Positions 49,547 to 60,672 are shown, counted from the first letter of the stretch. The stretch is DNA of 64,000 nt from Methanosalsum zhilinae DSM 4017 (GCF_000217995.1 NC_015676.1:970103-1034102), one strand, 5' to 3'. A program made the numbers and translations. The notes: generated from the letters alone by a model not told the origin.

Positions 49547-51157
49547 TCAATCTATTAAATATAATTTCTTATATTCTTCATTTGCATAATTATCTGACAT
49601 TCCTGCGATATAGTCACAAATAGTAGAAAGATAAACATAATGGTTTTCCGCAAGACATTTTAGGAACTTATCTGTTTTACCAGTTAAATTATATGATTCA
49701 GTTGAATTGATTGATTTTAGTTTTTCGTAAAACTCTTCATTCTTTTCAATATCCTCAAATTCCAATCGAATCATATTCTTCAATTTAGATGGGATTTCTA
49801 ATCTCATCAAATCTTCTAATTTTAAAGAATTATTTAATGTATTTACTTCAGAACGACTCAGCCTATTGTAATCTACATCATTTAACTTTACAATTCCATT
49901 TTCACCTTCAAAGCTTATTACGTATATATCTGAATTTTTAATCAGTCCCTCTGTGAGTCTTGATAATACGTATGAAGGCATTTGGAGTGGGTTTGTGTAA
50001 AATGCTTTGAATAATTGCCTTATTACGAACCGAGATTTCCCATCGAATTTGTTCACCTGGTATGAGTTCAAAATTCTATATTTTACTAGTTTTTCGATTT
50101 CTATGTTAAGCTCTCTACCCAAAGGAGAAAATGAAATAACTTGATTTTGGAGTATATTCCTTTTCATATCCTGACTTAGTTTAGGATTTTCTTTTAATAT
50201 ATTCCGATGGGAATTAGCAAAAACGTCAAGAATAAAATATTCAATCATATTTCTTACTAGATTATCAGTTTTAAAAAGTCTAGATTTTGATTTTCTGTTT
50301 TCAATAATATTATCTCGAACTTGAGTTAATAGTTCAATTAAATTTTGTAAATGCTCTTTATCGTTTTCTTCATATTGAGATTCTTTTAAAATAATTTTAT
50401 CAATGATTTCTATTATTTCTCCATATAATTTATCTAATTCAAATCCCAACTCTTTATTTCTAAGTCCATCATCAATATCATGTTGCCTTTGGGCAATTTC
50501 GTCTGCTATAGATACTATTTGACCTTCCAGTGTAACTGAATATTTTTTGTCAAGATATAAGCTTTCTATCAAAGAGTCATCACTTAAAAATCTCCTGATA
50601 TCCCATCGTTTCTCATCTATTTTAGTGTGTTTTAGGATTCCTTCCAAAACTTGCCAGGAAAGATTTAGTCCTTCATGATCTTCAAACTTCAATTGAACTA
50701 CATCTAATACACGCAAACAATTATAATTATGTTTGAAGCCTCCAAAATTTAAAGGATATCTGATTAGACCGAGTTTATCTGTTCCACTCATGACTTCATC
50801 TAAAACTCGTTCTCCCTGATGACCAAATGGTGCATGTCCAATGTCATGTCCTAAAGCTATAGCTTCAACCAAATCTTCATTTGCATCTAAATATCTTGCT
50901 AAACTTCTTGATATTTGGGTAACTTCTAGAGTATGTGTTAGTCTTGTTCTATAATGGTCTCCCATTTCATTAGAGAATACCTGTGCTTTATGCTGCAATC
51001 GTCTAAATGGTCGTGAAAATAGAATTCTATCTCTGTCTTTTGTAAACTCACTTCTATTGATTTCTTCTAATATCTGACATGAGATGGGTAACTTTTCCTC
51101 TATTTTTTGATTTAACCGATCCGTTGCTTGAAATTTTTGGCTTAATTTACGTTTCAT
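49547..51157 (-). CDS. dGTPase-like HD-domain dNTP triphosphohydrolase inside the BREX operon
   Basis: 536 residues. N-terminal [15 protein letters not shown], then HD-domain residues His75, His104-Asp105, His108 and His113 ([21 protein letters not shown]) as in Dgt/SAMHD1-type enzymes, which cut dGTP or other dNTPs to nucleoside and triphosphate. Its ATG overlaps the pglX stop (ATGA) and has AAGGAG within pglX; a 57-bp gap precedes pglZ. It is clearly more A+T-rich than the BREX genes, which suggests later insertion. dGTPases are known stand-alone anti-phage proteins that deplete nucleotides. Confidence 0.88.
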   Translation of the reverse strand: MKRKLSQKFQATDRLNQKIEEKLPISCQILEEINRSEFTKDRDRILFSRPFRRLQHKAQVFSNEMGDHYRTRLTHTLEVTQISRSLARYLDANEDLVEAIALGHDIGHAPFGHQGERVLDEVMSGTDKLGLIRYPLNFGGFKHNYNCLRVLDVVQLKFEDHEGLNLSWQVLEGILKHTKIDEKRWDIRRFLSDDSLIESLYLDKKYSVTLEGQIVSIADEIAQRQHDIDDGLRNKELGFELDKLYGEIIEIIDKIILKESQYEENDKEHLQNLIELLTQVRDNIIENRKSKSRLFKTDNLVRNMIEYFILDVFANSHRNILKENPKLSQDMKRNILQNQVISFSPLGRELNIEIEKLVKYRILNSYQVNKFDGKSRFVIRQLFKAFYTNPLQMPSYVLSRLTEGLIKNSDIYVISFEGENGIVKLNDVDYNRLSRSEVNTLNNSLKLEDLMRLEIPSKLKNMIRLEFEDIEKNEEFYEKLKSINSTESYNLTGKTDKFLKCLAENHYVYLSTICDYIAGMSDNYANEEYKKLYLID

Positions 51158-54100
51158 ATCTCCTTCACCAACCCATCAAACAACTTGTAATTCTCCTTGA
51201 CCCCGTCATCCAGATCGATCTCAATATATGCATCCGCCTTGTTCTTGAGCACCTCATCATAAGCCATGATCTCCTCGATATACCCAGCCAGTTTCGCCTT
51301 CTCCTTTGCACTCTGGGCATCTTCACTTGAAAGCATCTCCCTGTGAGCATCCATTTTCCCTTCCAGCTCCAGTAGATACTCAGTCCGCATCCTGGCAAGC
51401 GTGGTCCTGTCATAGCGATGTATGTAGACCAGTGCATTGAAAGCCCGCTTTTTCCCTGAGGTGAACAGCCAGTAAATAGGCCGCTTCTTGTACATTTTCA
51501 CATGGTCTTTGTAGAAATCCTTGAGGAAATAATCCCGGATGACCTGCTCGGAAGACTTCGTTTTCTTCTTACCTCCGACGTAGAGCGCCTGTGCAATGAA
51601 ATCCATATTCTCCGAGAGCTTCTCCGGCCCGAATGTCACCTTTAAAAACTCCTTGAACCTGCCTACGATGTCATCTGTGAAATACTCCTCATCCAGTATA
51701 GGAATGATGGCATCCTCATCCGGCAAAAACTCTGCATCAGGAACTTTCTCCAGAAACTCCTGCATCCCTTCTCCCTGATTGGCAAGGATCAGCCCTTCCT
51801 TATGCCGAGAATATCTCCCGAACATGCAGCCCACGGCGTAGGAGATGAACTCTTTAATGGTATCAGTAAGCAGCAAGGTTTCCAGTTCTTCCTCGGATTT
51901 GTTGTTTCCATAACGGTAATAGGGATTGCAGGTAAGCGTAATCTCCGAAAGCGGCACATCTGGGGTCAGTTCATCCTGCAAACCGTAGGCTTCAATGAAA
52001 ATACGGTTATTATCCTCTTCCATTTGTTGCATTTGCAGTGTCATTTCCTTCCAGTGAGCGCGGAGGTTGGAATAGGTTTTTTCGAAGGTTGGACAGTGGA
52101 ATTCGGGTTTGAGGAATGGTGAGGTGGTGAAGTCCCAAGAAGTTTCGTAGGAGTCCCAGTCGGATTTTGAGACATTAATACATTCAATTGATTTGTCTCT
52201 GGTTTTTTTACTAATTGTTTCTACTACAAGTGGTATTTGAATTATGTCTCCTACTTTAAAATCCATTGTAGGGGATAATACTTTCAAATACTCATTCGCT
52301 AAAATACTGTTTAACAATCCAAGGATTTCAAAAGGATTATTTGTAAAACCTTTAGCTCCCTTAGAATCAAATAAGAAACCTTTTTGGCAGTATCTTACAG
52401 ATAGATTCCCTGAACTTAAAGAAGACCAAGTAAGTCCCTCCTTGAATCCGTATTCTCCATTATAATTGTGAGATCTGATACGTCCATTATGAGGGTCAGT
52501 ATTATTTTTGATATTGTATCCATTATTTTCATATTCTACAATAAAATAATTATTTCCATACCATTTTCTGAATGCTCCACCTTTGTTGTAAGGAAACCAT
52601 TTTCCTTTTGAAATAATTGATTCTGCTTCTGATTCACAACCATATGTTATTTTTTCATAAGATACTTCATTCCAATATCTAAGAAAACGATCATTATCAG
52701 CAGTTGCCATCCCTTCTCTAGTAGTCAAATATTTCCCGAGATTAGGTAAATTAAAGGTTTGCAAATAAATTTCACTTACCCAATAAGCAATCGGGCTCCC
52801 TGGAATCTTCTTAAAATCGGCGGCGGAGGCAGTATAAAACCAACCACAATCTGGATTTTTTATAGCTTCTAGAGCTTTTGGAGCCTGATTTATTGCTCCT
52901 CGAAAATCAGATAGCCTTACATAGCCACCTTTATAATTAGGAAGATGGGCATTTTTAGCTGTGAATGTACAAATTGGTACTGTTGCACCGTCAAAACCCG
53001 AATATTCAAGTTGAATCAATGAAGTGATAGTTTTCTGCTCTATCAAATAATTTCTTAGTTTTTCATATGAAGAAATAAACATCCATACATACGGTGTCAT
53101 AAATCCTAGTTGGCCCGCAGGTTTTGTAAAATCGAAATTACTTACAATAAACATAGCAAATAAATCTGACTTGCTATTTGGATAGTTGTCTTTAGCGTAC
53201 TTCTTTAGGATGGGATTCATTCCCTTATTGCCCATATAAGGCGGATTCGTTACCACGCAATCATATTGGTTGCTCATCAGCTTGGCCTGTTTGATGATGG
53301 CATCCGGGCTGTTTGGCACGTCTCCAAAAGTATCTATGGCAGGATTCTTGCTGAACTGGGCGTATTCGGAATCGATCTTGTCGAAGTCGAATTTGGGTAG
53401 TTTGAGGATGGAACCGTATTCCTTTGCGTCCTTAAAGAATTCGATGAGACGGTGCAGTTCTGGATACTTATTTTCAGGGATGTAATCGATATTATTGGTC
53501 TCCTGGATGGAGCAGATATTGAGCTGGATATCTTTTTCGAATAATTTACGGTCGTATTTGCGGGCCTGCATCATCAGGGCAAATCCTGCTAGCTGGGTGG
53601 CTCGGTCATCGATTTCCAGACCGTAGAGGTTCTTATTAAGGATCAGGGGTGCGATCTCATTGTCCAGATAGCCCATGGAGCGATAGATATCGTAAAACAC
53701 TTCAAAGGCATAGACCAGAATATGGCCTGATCCCATTGCCGGGTCAAGCAGGGTGATTTCTTCAGGACTGTAGACTTTTTCTTCCGGATCAGGAGTCTCC
53801 TGGTCGATAAAATACTCAAACTTGTCCTGCAGATTGGGATTCGGATTGGATTCCAGCCATAATCTGCCTAGGGAATTCTCCACCATGTATTTGACAATCC
53901 ACTTCGGAGTGAACAACTGGGTTGCTGCAGGAATATTCTCCTTATTGATCTTCATATTCTTCTTCAGGTTGGCAAACACCTTTTTCTTACGGGGTGCTAC
54001 GTAATCCTGATAGATCCAGCCGATGATCTCGACTTCCTTCCAGTCCTCTTCAGGAATAATATCATTTAATTCCACAAGGACAGAATCCGTATGGAGCAGG

Positions 54101-54639
54101 TATTCCGGGATGAGTAATTCGGTGTAATCCTCAATTTGCTCGAACAGAAACGGCATGATCTCATGCAGGTAATTGCAGAGTCTCAGGATCAGGTAGTGAT
54201 AGAGTTCTTCGTCCATACCCTCTGCTTTGAGGTCCAGTACATGATCCAGATCCAGCTGCAAAAAATCCAGGTCTGATGCTTTTGTGAGGATATCAGGTTC
54301 CTTCCTGCCTGCATCAGATGAGGAAAATATGTTTACAGGCAGATAATCGTTAACCTCCATGAACTTCAGGGCTACGAACCTGTTAAACCAGGTATAGGTT
54401 ACCTCGTCCATCACCTGCTCATAACCCTTCTCGGCTACTTCCTTCACAAGTCGCTCTCGCTGGTGTTTGATCTTTTTATTGTAAACTTTCCCTCCAATAA
54501 CAATGGAATCCGCGTGCTCTGAATCTACAGGTAACACTTTATCCGGCAGGATACCGTAAAAGGCAGCCCTATGTTTTACTTCCTGTTCCAGTTTATCCCG
54601 TAATGAATTGGAAAATGTAATGATACTGTTCTTGTCCAC
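51154..54639 (-). CDS. pglX: BREX adenine-specific DNA methyltransferase PglX
   Basis: 1161 residues. AdoMet-binding motif I is [15 protein letters not shown] (about 300) and the catalytic motif NPPY is at 465-468. Residues from about 470 to 826 probably hold target recognition; this stretch (about 52160-53235) is much more A+T-rich than the flanks. The C-terminal part (about 830-1161) is a helical extension. It marks host DNA by N6-adenine methylation in BREX systems. Frame intact, so methylation is predicted active. Confidence 0.92.
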   Translation of the reverse strand: MDKNSIITFSNSLRDKLEQEVKHRAAFYGILPDKVLPVDSEHADSIVIGGKVYNKKIKHQRERLVKEVAEKGYEQVMDEVTYTWFNRFVALKFMEVNDYLPVNIFSSSDAGRKEPDILTKASDLDFLQLDLDHVLDLKAEGMDEELYHYLILRLCNYLHEIMPFLFEQIEDYTELLIPEYLLHTDSVLVELNDIIPEEDWKEVEIIGWIYQDYVAPRKKKVFANLKKNMKINKENIPAATQLFTPKWIVKYMVENSLGRLWLESNPNPNLQDKFEYFIDQETPDPEEKVYSPEEITLLDPAMGSGHILVYAFEVFYDIYRSMGYLDNEIAPLILNKNLYGLEIDDRATQLAGFALMMQARKYDRKLFEKDIQLNICSIQETNNIDYIPENKYPELHRLIEFFKDAKEYGSILKLPKFDFDKIDSEYAQFSKNPAIDTFGDVPNSPDAIIKQAKLMSNQYDCVVTNPPYMGNKGMNPILKKYAKDNYPNSKSDLFAMFIVSNFDFTKPAGQLGFMTPYVWMFISSYEKLRNYLIEQKTITSLIQLEYSGFDGATVPICTFTAKNAHLPNYKGGYVRLSDFRGAINQAPKALEAIKNPDCGWFYTASAADFKKIPGSPIAYWVSEIYLQTFNLPNLGKYLTTREGMATADNDRFLRYWNEVSYEKITYGCESEAESIISKGKWFPYNKGGAFRKWYGNNYFIVEYENNGYNIKNNTDPHNGRIRSHNYNGEYGFKEGLTWSSLSSGNLSVRYCQKGFLFDSKGAKGFTNNPFEILGLLNSILANEYLKVLSPTMDFKVGDIIQIPLVVETISKKTRDKSIECINVSKSDWDSYETSWDFTTSPFLKPEFHCPTFEKTYSNLRAHWKEMTLQMQQMEEDNNRIFIEAYGLQDELTPDVPLSEITLTCNPYYRYGNNKSEEELETLLLTDTIKEFISYAVGCMFGRYSRHKEGLILANQGEGMQEFLEKVPDAEFLPDEDAIIPILDEEYFTDDIVGRFKEFLKVTFGPEKLSENMDFIAQALYVGGKKKTKSSEQVIRDYFLKDFYKDHVKMYKKRPIYWLFTSGKKRAFNALVYIHRYDRTTLARMRTEYLLELEGKMDAHREMLSSEDAQSAKEKAKLAGYIEEIMAYDEVLKNKADAYIEIDLDDGVKENYKLFDGLVKEI

Positions 54640-54663
54640 TTAGACCACCTTGAATTTTGTATT

Positions 54664-56142
54664 TCATCCTCTGTTTTCTTGCAGATACTTTCGCCCCTTC
54701 GCAGTCAGGCGGTATTTTTGAGTCGGGCTTTTTGGTGAATCCGGTTGTGTCATTTCAACAAGGCCGGCTTGAATGGCGGGCTTCAGGTAATCATAAACAA
54801 ATGTCGGACGACTACTTATACCGACACGTTGCATTACTTCCCTTCTTCCTAATGACTTATCTTCAAGGCAGATAACCAAAGATCTGACTTGTTCGGTTAC
54901 TTGTTCGGTTACTTGTTCGGTTACTTGTTCGCCTGGCCAGGAAGAAGTTTCTTTACCAGCATGGGTTTCTGTAGATACCGCAATAGAATCTGCCAGGTAA
55001 ACAATGAACCTCACCCTCATACCTATCTCAATAATCTCCGGCTGGGGAAGCCCAAGTTCCTCAGCATCCTTCAGGATACGGCGAAAACCACTGCCCCACT
55101 GTTCGATCAAGTCAAGTTCCCTGAAGACTCTGGCAATAACACGATTCCTGATCCTTGATACGCCCTGCTTGACATCCTCGATAGTCATGCCCGGCAGAAG
55201 TATGCCTGGATTCTCTATCTCTATTCTGTCATCAAAGAAAGACACTCTGATAGGTGCTCCCTTCTGGGAATAATCCGCATGCACGATGGCATTGACAAGA
55301 GCCTCACGCAGGATAGTAAGAGGAATGCTCCATACATCCTTGCGTCGGATATCTGAGAAGTCTGCACTTCTGAAAGCATGTTTCTTCAAAAAGAACATTA
55401 CGGACTCAACAGAGCCTGGAAGATCTTCATGGATCTCAGTATGGTCGAAAATGTATGCTTTATCCATTCCCTTGAAGCGCCCACACTGTATCCATGCATC
55501 GGGGAAATGGAAATCTCTCTGTTTTCCAAAGAGAAGCATTGCACCAGTGCTTGGAACCAGTCTCCCTTGCTCCCGAATTAGGATCTTGAGCGTTATCAAC
55601 TCCTCTTCGCTTAGCTCCCGTACTCCCTTAAAACGCTTTTTAGCAACATCGAGATCAAGCTCTTCCAAAGATAGATCAGGCATCGGCATCTCATCAAAAG
55701 AGATACCTGAAGCACTTCTCTGAAGTTCGGCTATAAGCTCCCTGTCAGCTTTTCTGTTAGTAGAACCAAGTCTTACATAAACGCCATCTATATGACCTTC
55801 TTTCCTGACCCAGTGAGGACGTGAACCACTAAGATATACCTCAATAGCCAGTACAGTCTTACCCTCTACTGTCATTAACTCGACATTTGGAACAAGCCGG
55901 GGGGAAATACTGTCAGCAATAAGACTGCAAAGCCGCTCTTCCTCATCAAGCGGATTTGAAACTCCTATGATTTCCTTTGTCCCATCCTCAACACCAATAA
56001 ACAGAACTCCTCCGGCAGTATTGGCAAATGCTACGAGCGACTTCAGTATATTTTTTGGAGAAGACACATCACGCTTAAATTCCAGTGTCTTGCCCTCAGG
56101 CAGTCTAACCAGCTCAGATATCGGCAGCCGCATAATTTTCAT
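54664..56142 (-). CDS. AlbA_2/Schlafen-like ATP-binding protein with HTH, BREX-associated
   Basis: 492 residues. The N-terminal AlbA_2 domain (EGKTLEFKRDVSSPKNILKSLVAFANTAGG, in pieces; GVEDG) is followed by an HATPase-like RNA-helicase-type central region (REALVNAIVHADYS, GSGFRRI) and a C-terminal winged helix (about 425-490). A (EQVT)4 run near 410-425 comes from a 12-bp DNA repeat. Such proteins are recurrent accessories of BREX and other defence loci and are proposed regulators. 24 bp upstream of pglX. Confidence 0.85.
   Translation of the reverse strand: MKIMRLPISELVRLPEGKTLEFKRDVSSPKNILKSLVAFANTAGGVLFIGVEDGTKEIIGVSNPLDEEERLCSLIADSISPRLVPNVELMTVEGKTVLAIEVYLSGSRPHWVRKEGHIDGVYVRLGSTNRKADRELIAELQRSASGISFDEMPMPDLSLEELDLDVAKKRFKGVRELSEEELITLKILIREQGRLVPSTGAMLLFGKQRDFHFPDAWIQCGRFKGMDKAYIFDHTEIHEDLPGSVESVMFFLKKHAFRSADFSDIRRKDVWSIPLTILREALVNAIVHADYSQKGAPIRVSFFDDRIEIENPGILLPGMTIEDVKQGVSRIRNRVIARVFRELDLIEQWGSGFRRILKDAEELGLPQPEIIEIGMRVRFIVYLADSIAVSTETHAGKETSSWPGEQVTEQVTEQVTEQVRSLVICLEDKSLGRREVMQRVGISSRPTFVYDYLKPAIQAGLVEMTQPDSPKSPTQKYRLTAKGRKYLQENRG
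54890..54941 (-). repeat. 12-bp tandem repeat, about four copies
   Basis: The unit TTGTTCGGTTAC (plus-strand reading) is reiterated, encoding Glu-Gln-Val-Thr on the minus strand. Because 12 bp is a multiple of three, copy-number change keeps the frame. Confidence 0.9.
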
Positions 56143-56175
56143 CCTACAAATCTCATTCGTATATTCGCCTTTTTA

Positions 56176-59100
56176 TCAAATCACTTCGATTTTATTTTCT
56201 TCGAGCAATTTCTTCATTTTCTGACGGATATTGTCCAGATATTCTTCCAGATCTTCTTCAGTCTCAATTTTCTTTTGGCTCGTAAATTCAGATGCCTTAA
56301 CAACCTTTGTAGGCTTTACACGAACCGGCTCTTCTCCATCTTCATCATCCTTTGTTTCCCTGATAAACTGTACTTTTTTGGAAATCTCGCCACTAACATC
56401 CTCGTACAAATCATCAATAGAATCATTCAGTGTCTTTGCATAGACACATTCTTCACATGCTGCAATTTTACCCTTACGATTGTCAAAGCGCTGCAAGATG
56501 TGGTTTTTGAAATTCTCCTCTAAAATTCTATAAGAATCGATATCCTTGGCAACTTCATTCTTGCGTTTGTCCAGTTTCTCATAACTTTCTTCCTTTAGAT
56601 TAGAAAGGCTCTGTTGCAGACCTTTATCTATTTTCCCACCTAACTGCGGTAGTTCTTTTATACGGGAGTATGGTTTATCCATCTCCAGAATTTCCTGTAC
56701 AGTCTGAACATTTCTCTGTATATCTGCATCGAGAAACTGCAGATTGCGCTCATAAATATCTGCCTTCCTGTGCATATTTCTGAAGATATCAACCATTTGA
56801 CTTTCAAAAAAACTTATTGCAGGTTTTGCTTCTTCGTAAAGCTCTATTAACTCATCTTTCTTATCCGCAACCGCCTGCAAAAAATCAGAGGGATCATTTA
56901 TTTTATTTATTTCTTTCAGGAACTCACTATAAGCCTTAATTTCTTCCCTGCCCGGATAAGCTTCAACTTCTTGATAACGCCCTGCAAATTTCTCTGCATC
57001 ATCTCTCTTCTCACTGAAAACCTGTTTTGTATATTCAAAAAGATCATTTTCTTTTTCAGGAATTGCTGTCTTATCAAATACATCATTCAAGACATCCTTG
57101 ACAGCTTTTATAGTCTCCTTATTGGACTTTTCTCGAATCTTTACAACAATCCTATCAGCATCTTCCTTTTTAGTAAGATAACGGGCAATTTCATCGGCAT
57201 TCTCGGATTTGAGGATCAAAGGCGTTTTTTGATAGCTGAGCTTGATCTCCTCATTGGCAAAAAGAGTGGCTACAAGTCCTGAAATAGTCATATCCTTCCA
57301 CCCATAGGGCTTGCTCGAAAACCTCTCCTTAATATCCTTCAAAACAAGCACATCATTTTTTTGTTGCCGAATTTTGATATAATCGCGCAATTCTGCAAGC
57401 GCATTCTTATTGGTGTCAGACATTCCTACACCAAACCTTTCCAGATCATCAGCCCTTAATACCCTCAAGACATCTTTATCTGAATCATAGTTATAAGTCA
57501 CATAAGAAGCCTTGCTGTAAACATTGCGGGATAGCTCATCAAGCCCGTCTTTAATTCTCTCCTTTGGGTTTTTCTTTTCAATACTGTTTACTTCTTTTCC
57601 ATCAACGAAAACCCGGGAATTCTTTGCACTTTCAAGTACTGCTCTTTTAGCCTCATCAATCAGCTTTTCCTTTTCCACTTCCTTGGAACGCAATATTTCA
57701 TTAATTTCTGCTATGTTGGAATTTGAACTATTTTGACGCAGATATTTCTCTATTTTTAGATGGCTGCGAACCAGATCAACTACTTTACTATCCTGCGGGA
57801 AAGCAAACAATAAAGTATCCTTTGAATCCACATTGCTCAACATATCTCCGGAAAGGGACTGTTGATCGCTTTTATGGTATAATTCATCTGAGAGAGGGGT
57901 CAGGAACTTGACAGTTAAATCGGCATTGCCGGCTGATTTGTACTTTTCATCAACTGCTCTGTTAAACTTATACTCCTTATATCTGGCAGGGCAAACTTCA
58001 CTGGAATCACCGAAAATATATGTATAAATTGTATCCAGAACACGATAATTCTCAACCTCAGTATTCTTAATTTCCTTGTTGATCTCCTGCTCTTCATTGG
58101 TCAGGAAATGATAACTATTTCCAGACTTACTGATAAGGGTCTGTTTTTCTAATCTTTTAAGTGACTCGTCCACTTTTCTCTTCAATTCCAACTTATCCTC
58201 ATTAACAGAACTAACTGAAAGCACAACCAGATTATCAAGGTTTGGAACTACTTCTTTAACATTTCTTATCAGAAACAGTAATTTAAGAATCTGGTTGTCA
58301 AATTCCTCAAGCTCTGCATTGTCTTGAGCCTGAGTGATTGTTGATTTGATAATGGGGTCAAGGAAACTCTCAACAGTATCATAAAACGAATAAAATGGAA
58401 TAAGGGTACCCATATTTTCTTCAGCATATTTTTCAGTAGCTTCTTTGAAAGCATTAAGCATCGAACGTTCACCTTTAGCAAGGTGCTTTCCTGTAAACCC
58501 ACTGTTTCTGATTCTCTCAAACACTTTCTGCAAAACGAAAAACTGATAGGGCACATAAGGATAAACATTAATGAAATCCTCTTCACCCTTGTACAATTTC
58601 ATCTCTGCACAGTCTTTGGAAAAAGACATGAGATTCTTAAGTTCATATCTCTTCTCAGCATAAAAAGCTGCAAGGGTTTCATTATATTCCTGCTTTTTGG
58701 CAAGTATTCTCTTTTTGATAACTTCATCCACATTGGCACTGGAAAGACTCAATCTGGTATCAAATCGTCCCTGGATTTTTGAGAAATCATAACCTTTGAC
58801 ACGGTCTTCTGTAATAGTATCAATATCAGCCTGAGCAGTCACTACCAGCCACGCCTTTCCTGCCAATTTTGTACCCAATTCCTCTACAATGGTCTGCAAG
58901 TTAAGCATCATCTTGCTATTTTCACCAATATATTGTCCAATCTCATCAATCAGAAAAATAACCTGATGATCATCGCCTTGAGATTCACAGTATTTTTCAA
59001 CCTTTTTGGCAAACTTCTCTACATCCAGATGATAGGTTTCCCCATCATTTTTAAAGAGGGTGTTCAATGATTCTCTGCTTTGATAATCGCAGGCCACCAG

Positions 59101-59742
59101 AGCATCAATTATAGCATCCTGTTCAAAAGCATATGAATCACGTCTCTCCTCCCAGGAATCCCCTGCGATCTTCTGGAATTCAAGTTTGAATTGCTCATAC
59201 AATCCTTTTTCAGTCAGATCCTCTTCAAGATCTGCGATCCAGAACACGTCTCCATAGAAACCTCGCTTTTCATTAAAAGCTCGCATCAAAATATTAACAA
59301 TCGGTTCTGGATCTGCATGAATGGTATTGGCCTTTGAATCAATATTGAAAAGTATTACATCCTTGGTACCAAAATTAACGGAATTTTCAATATTACTGTA
59401 GATTGAAGGATCCTCAACTTTCTCCTGGAAAAAATCAAGAGCATTTTTACCCTTAACATTACGGTTTTCAAGAAGGTAGGATAACATTTTGATAAAATGC
59501 GATTTACCGGATCCAAAGAAACCGGAAACCCATACACCTATTTTATCTGTGGGAGTAAGCATTGCGTCATAATAGCGCTGGAAAAAGATATCCAGGTGCT
59601 TTGATGTCTCCCTAGTGATTACATATTCATCAAGTTCAGTATAAACAACATCTTCATCATACTGATCGACCTTGATAACTCCTTTAATGTCCCTTTTTAT
59701 GTCCTTTTCAAAAAGATCTTTTATCATAATATCGTTAATCAT
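56176..59742 (-). CDS. brxC: BREX ATPase BrxC (PglY-like)
   Basis: 1188 residues. N-terminal KDLFEKDIKRDIKGVIKVDQ matches the BrxC family start, with Walker A GFFGSGKSHFIK near residue 72 and IFLIDEIGQYIG as Walker B. The rest is long helical/coiled-coil domains. GTGGG lies just before ATG 59742; MIKDLF five codons later is an alternative. Large ATPase of the BREX complex. Confidence 0.92.
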   Translation of the reverse strand: MINDIMIKDLFEKDIKRDIKGVIKVDQYDEDVVYTELDEYVITRETSKHLDIFFQRYYDAMLTPTDKIGVWVSGFFGSGKSHFIKMLSYLLENRNVKGKNALDFFQEKVEDPSIYSNIENSVNFGTKDVILFNIDSKANTIHADPEPIVNILMRAFNEKRGFYGDVFWIADLEEDLTEKGLYEQFKLEFQKIAGDSWEERRDSYAFEQDAIIDALVACDYQSRESLNTLFKNDGETYHLDVEKFAKKVEKYCESQGDDHQVIFLIDEIGQYIGENSKMMLNLQTIVEELGTKLAGKAWLVVTAQADIDTITEDRVKGYDFSKIQGRFDTRLSLSSANVDEVIKKRILAKKQEYNETLAAFYAEKRYELKNLMSFSKDCAEMKLYKGEEDFINVYPYVPYQFFVLQKVFERIRNSGFTGKHLAKGERSMLNAFKEATEKYAEENMGTLIPFYSFYDTVESFLDPIIKSTITQAQDNAELEEFDNQILKLLFLIRNVKEVVPNLDNLVVLSVSSVNEDKLELKRKVDESLKRLEKQTLISKSGNSYHFLTNEEQEINKEIKNTEVENYRVLDTIYTYIFGDSSEVCPARYKEYKFNRAVDEKYKSAGNADLTVKFLTPLSDELYHKSDQQSLSGDMLSNVDSKDTLLFAFPQDSKVVDLVRSHLKIEKYLRQNSSNSNIAEINEILRSKEVEKEKLIDEAKRAVLESAKNSRVFVDGKEVNSIEKKNPKERIKDGLDELSRNVYSKASYVTYNYDSDKDVLRVLRADDLERFGVGMSDTNKNALAELRDYIKIRQQKNDVLVLKDIKERFSSKPYGWKDMTISGLVATLFANEEIKLSYQKTPLILKSENADEIARYLTKKEDADRIVVKIREKSNKETIKAVKDVLNDVFDKTAIPEKENDLFEYTKQVFSEKRDDAEKFAGRYQEVEAYPGREEIKAYSEFLKEINKINDPSDFLQAVADKKDELIELYEEAKPAISFFESQMVDIFRNMHRKADIYERNLQFLDADIQRNVQTVQEILEMDKPYSRIKELPQLGGKIDKGLQQSLSNLKEESYEKLDKRKNEVAKDIDSYRILEENFKNHILQRFDNRKGKIAACEECVYAKTLNDSIDDLYEDVSGEISKKVQFIRETKDDEDGEEPVRVKPTKVVKASEFTSQKKIETEEDLEEYLDNIRQKMKKLLEENKIEVI

Positions 59743-59752
59743 ATTCCCACTC

Positions 59753-60336
59753 TCAGTTGTCTATTGCACTGTCATCCACAAGCCTGAAAGCCCTGTAGTA
59801 ATTTCCGTCCTTGAACTTACCAAATAAACTTAAATCAAGCCCGCTATACTTTCCAGGATAAAACAATATCAACGGCATATCATCTACAACAGGCTGTAAA
59901 TTATTTAGAATTGAGTGCGATCTAACAAGAGGCCAAGCTTTTCCTACACCAGTGATGAAAATAATACCCACATCACCAAAATCATCGATTTTTTCTTGAT
60001 GGCTCTCTGGATGTTTGCAGGTTTAAGCATGAGTCTTAATTTTTCAAGCAATTTGTCAGAGCCTTTGTTTGATTCAAATTGAATTATTCTTTCTATAGGA
60101 ATTTTTACTGTGACAATCTCCAAACACAGTTCATATAAATCAATCTCCAGGATATTTATTGATTTCATTTTCAAATTCTCTTTTAATTTTGGAATCCTGG
60201 AACGCATAAGCAATTCCTTTTCTGGTGGATAATCAAATATCCAAAAAGGGACTTCATTCCCCAATCCTTTACCTTGTAGAAACTCTTCACTCCGGATAGT
60301 TTCCTCAAGTAAATCTAGGCGTTGTTCTATTGTCAT
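59753..60336 (-). pseudogene. brxB: brxB (DUF1788), frameshifted in an A6 tract
   Basis: Residues 1-122 (TIEQRLDLLEETIRSEEFL ... NIQRAIKKK) read in one frame from 60336. At the tract 59989-59994 (six A on the coding strand) the BrxB reading moves to the -1 frame (KIDDFGDVGIIFITGVGKAWPLVRSH ... YYRAF, in pieces) to 59753. Joined, the two parts give a full-length BrxB of about 195 residues. The first frame otherwise ends at a TAG at 59944. Either a mutation, a sequencing error or programmed -1 slippage. brxC follows after 10 bp. Confidence 0.85.
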
Positions 60337-60672
60337 GGTTGTTGAAATGTTTTTTTATTGATAATGTATTTAATAATTAGTACTCGCCCAATAATATCTG
60401 AAAAGTTGTTTCATCTGTTGTCAAATATAATTATGATGCTTAATAATTTTTTGATTATTTTATGAGACTTTATCCATAAATAACTTTCAATATTATTTAA
60501 TGTGTAAATATTGTTTAATCTCATTTTTTGCAAAAGTCCTTATTTGAGTGATACTTTAAATGGGTTATACCTTTTGGTTTTATTTATCAAGCTCTTGATT
60601 TTAGACTTATTTTCCCTGATTTCCATAATTTAGTGTACCTGAACTGTTAGCTTTAAATTTATTCAATCTCAC
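60337..60672 (-). promoter_or_regulatory. upstream region of the BREX operon
   Basis: 336 A+T-rich bases between the McrC remnant and brxB, where brxA would be expected; no DUF1819-like coding sequence is visible. The minus strand has TTATTAAATAC about 25-35 bases before the brxB ATG, a TATA-like candidate. brxB has no strong ribosome site. Confidence 0.45.

Noticed and set aside
51154-56142. Plus-strand open frames inside pglX and the AlbA_2 gene
   Set aside because: All are short shadows of conserved minus-strand domains.
59753-60336. Pyrrolysine read-through of the TAG that ends the first brxB frame
   Set aside because: Translation past the TAG in that frame gives a short unrelated peptide ending at TAA, whereas the -1 frame carries the conserved BrxB C-terminus. 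The defect is a frame change.
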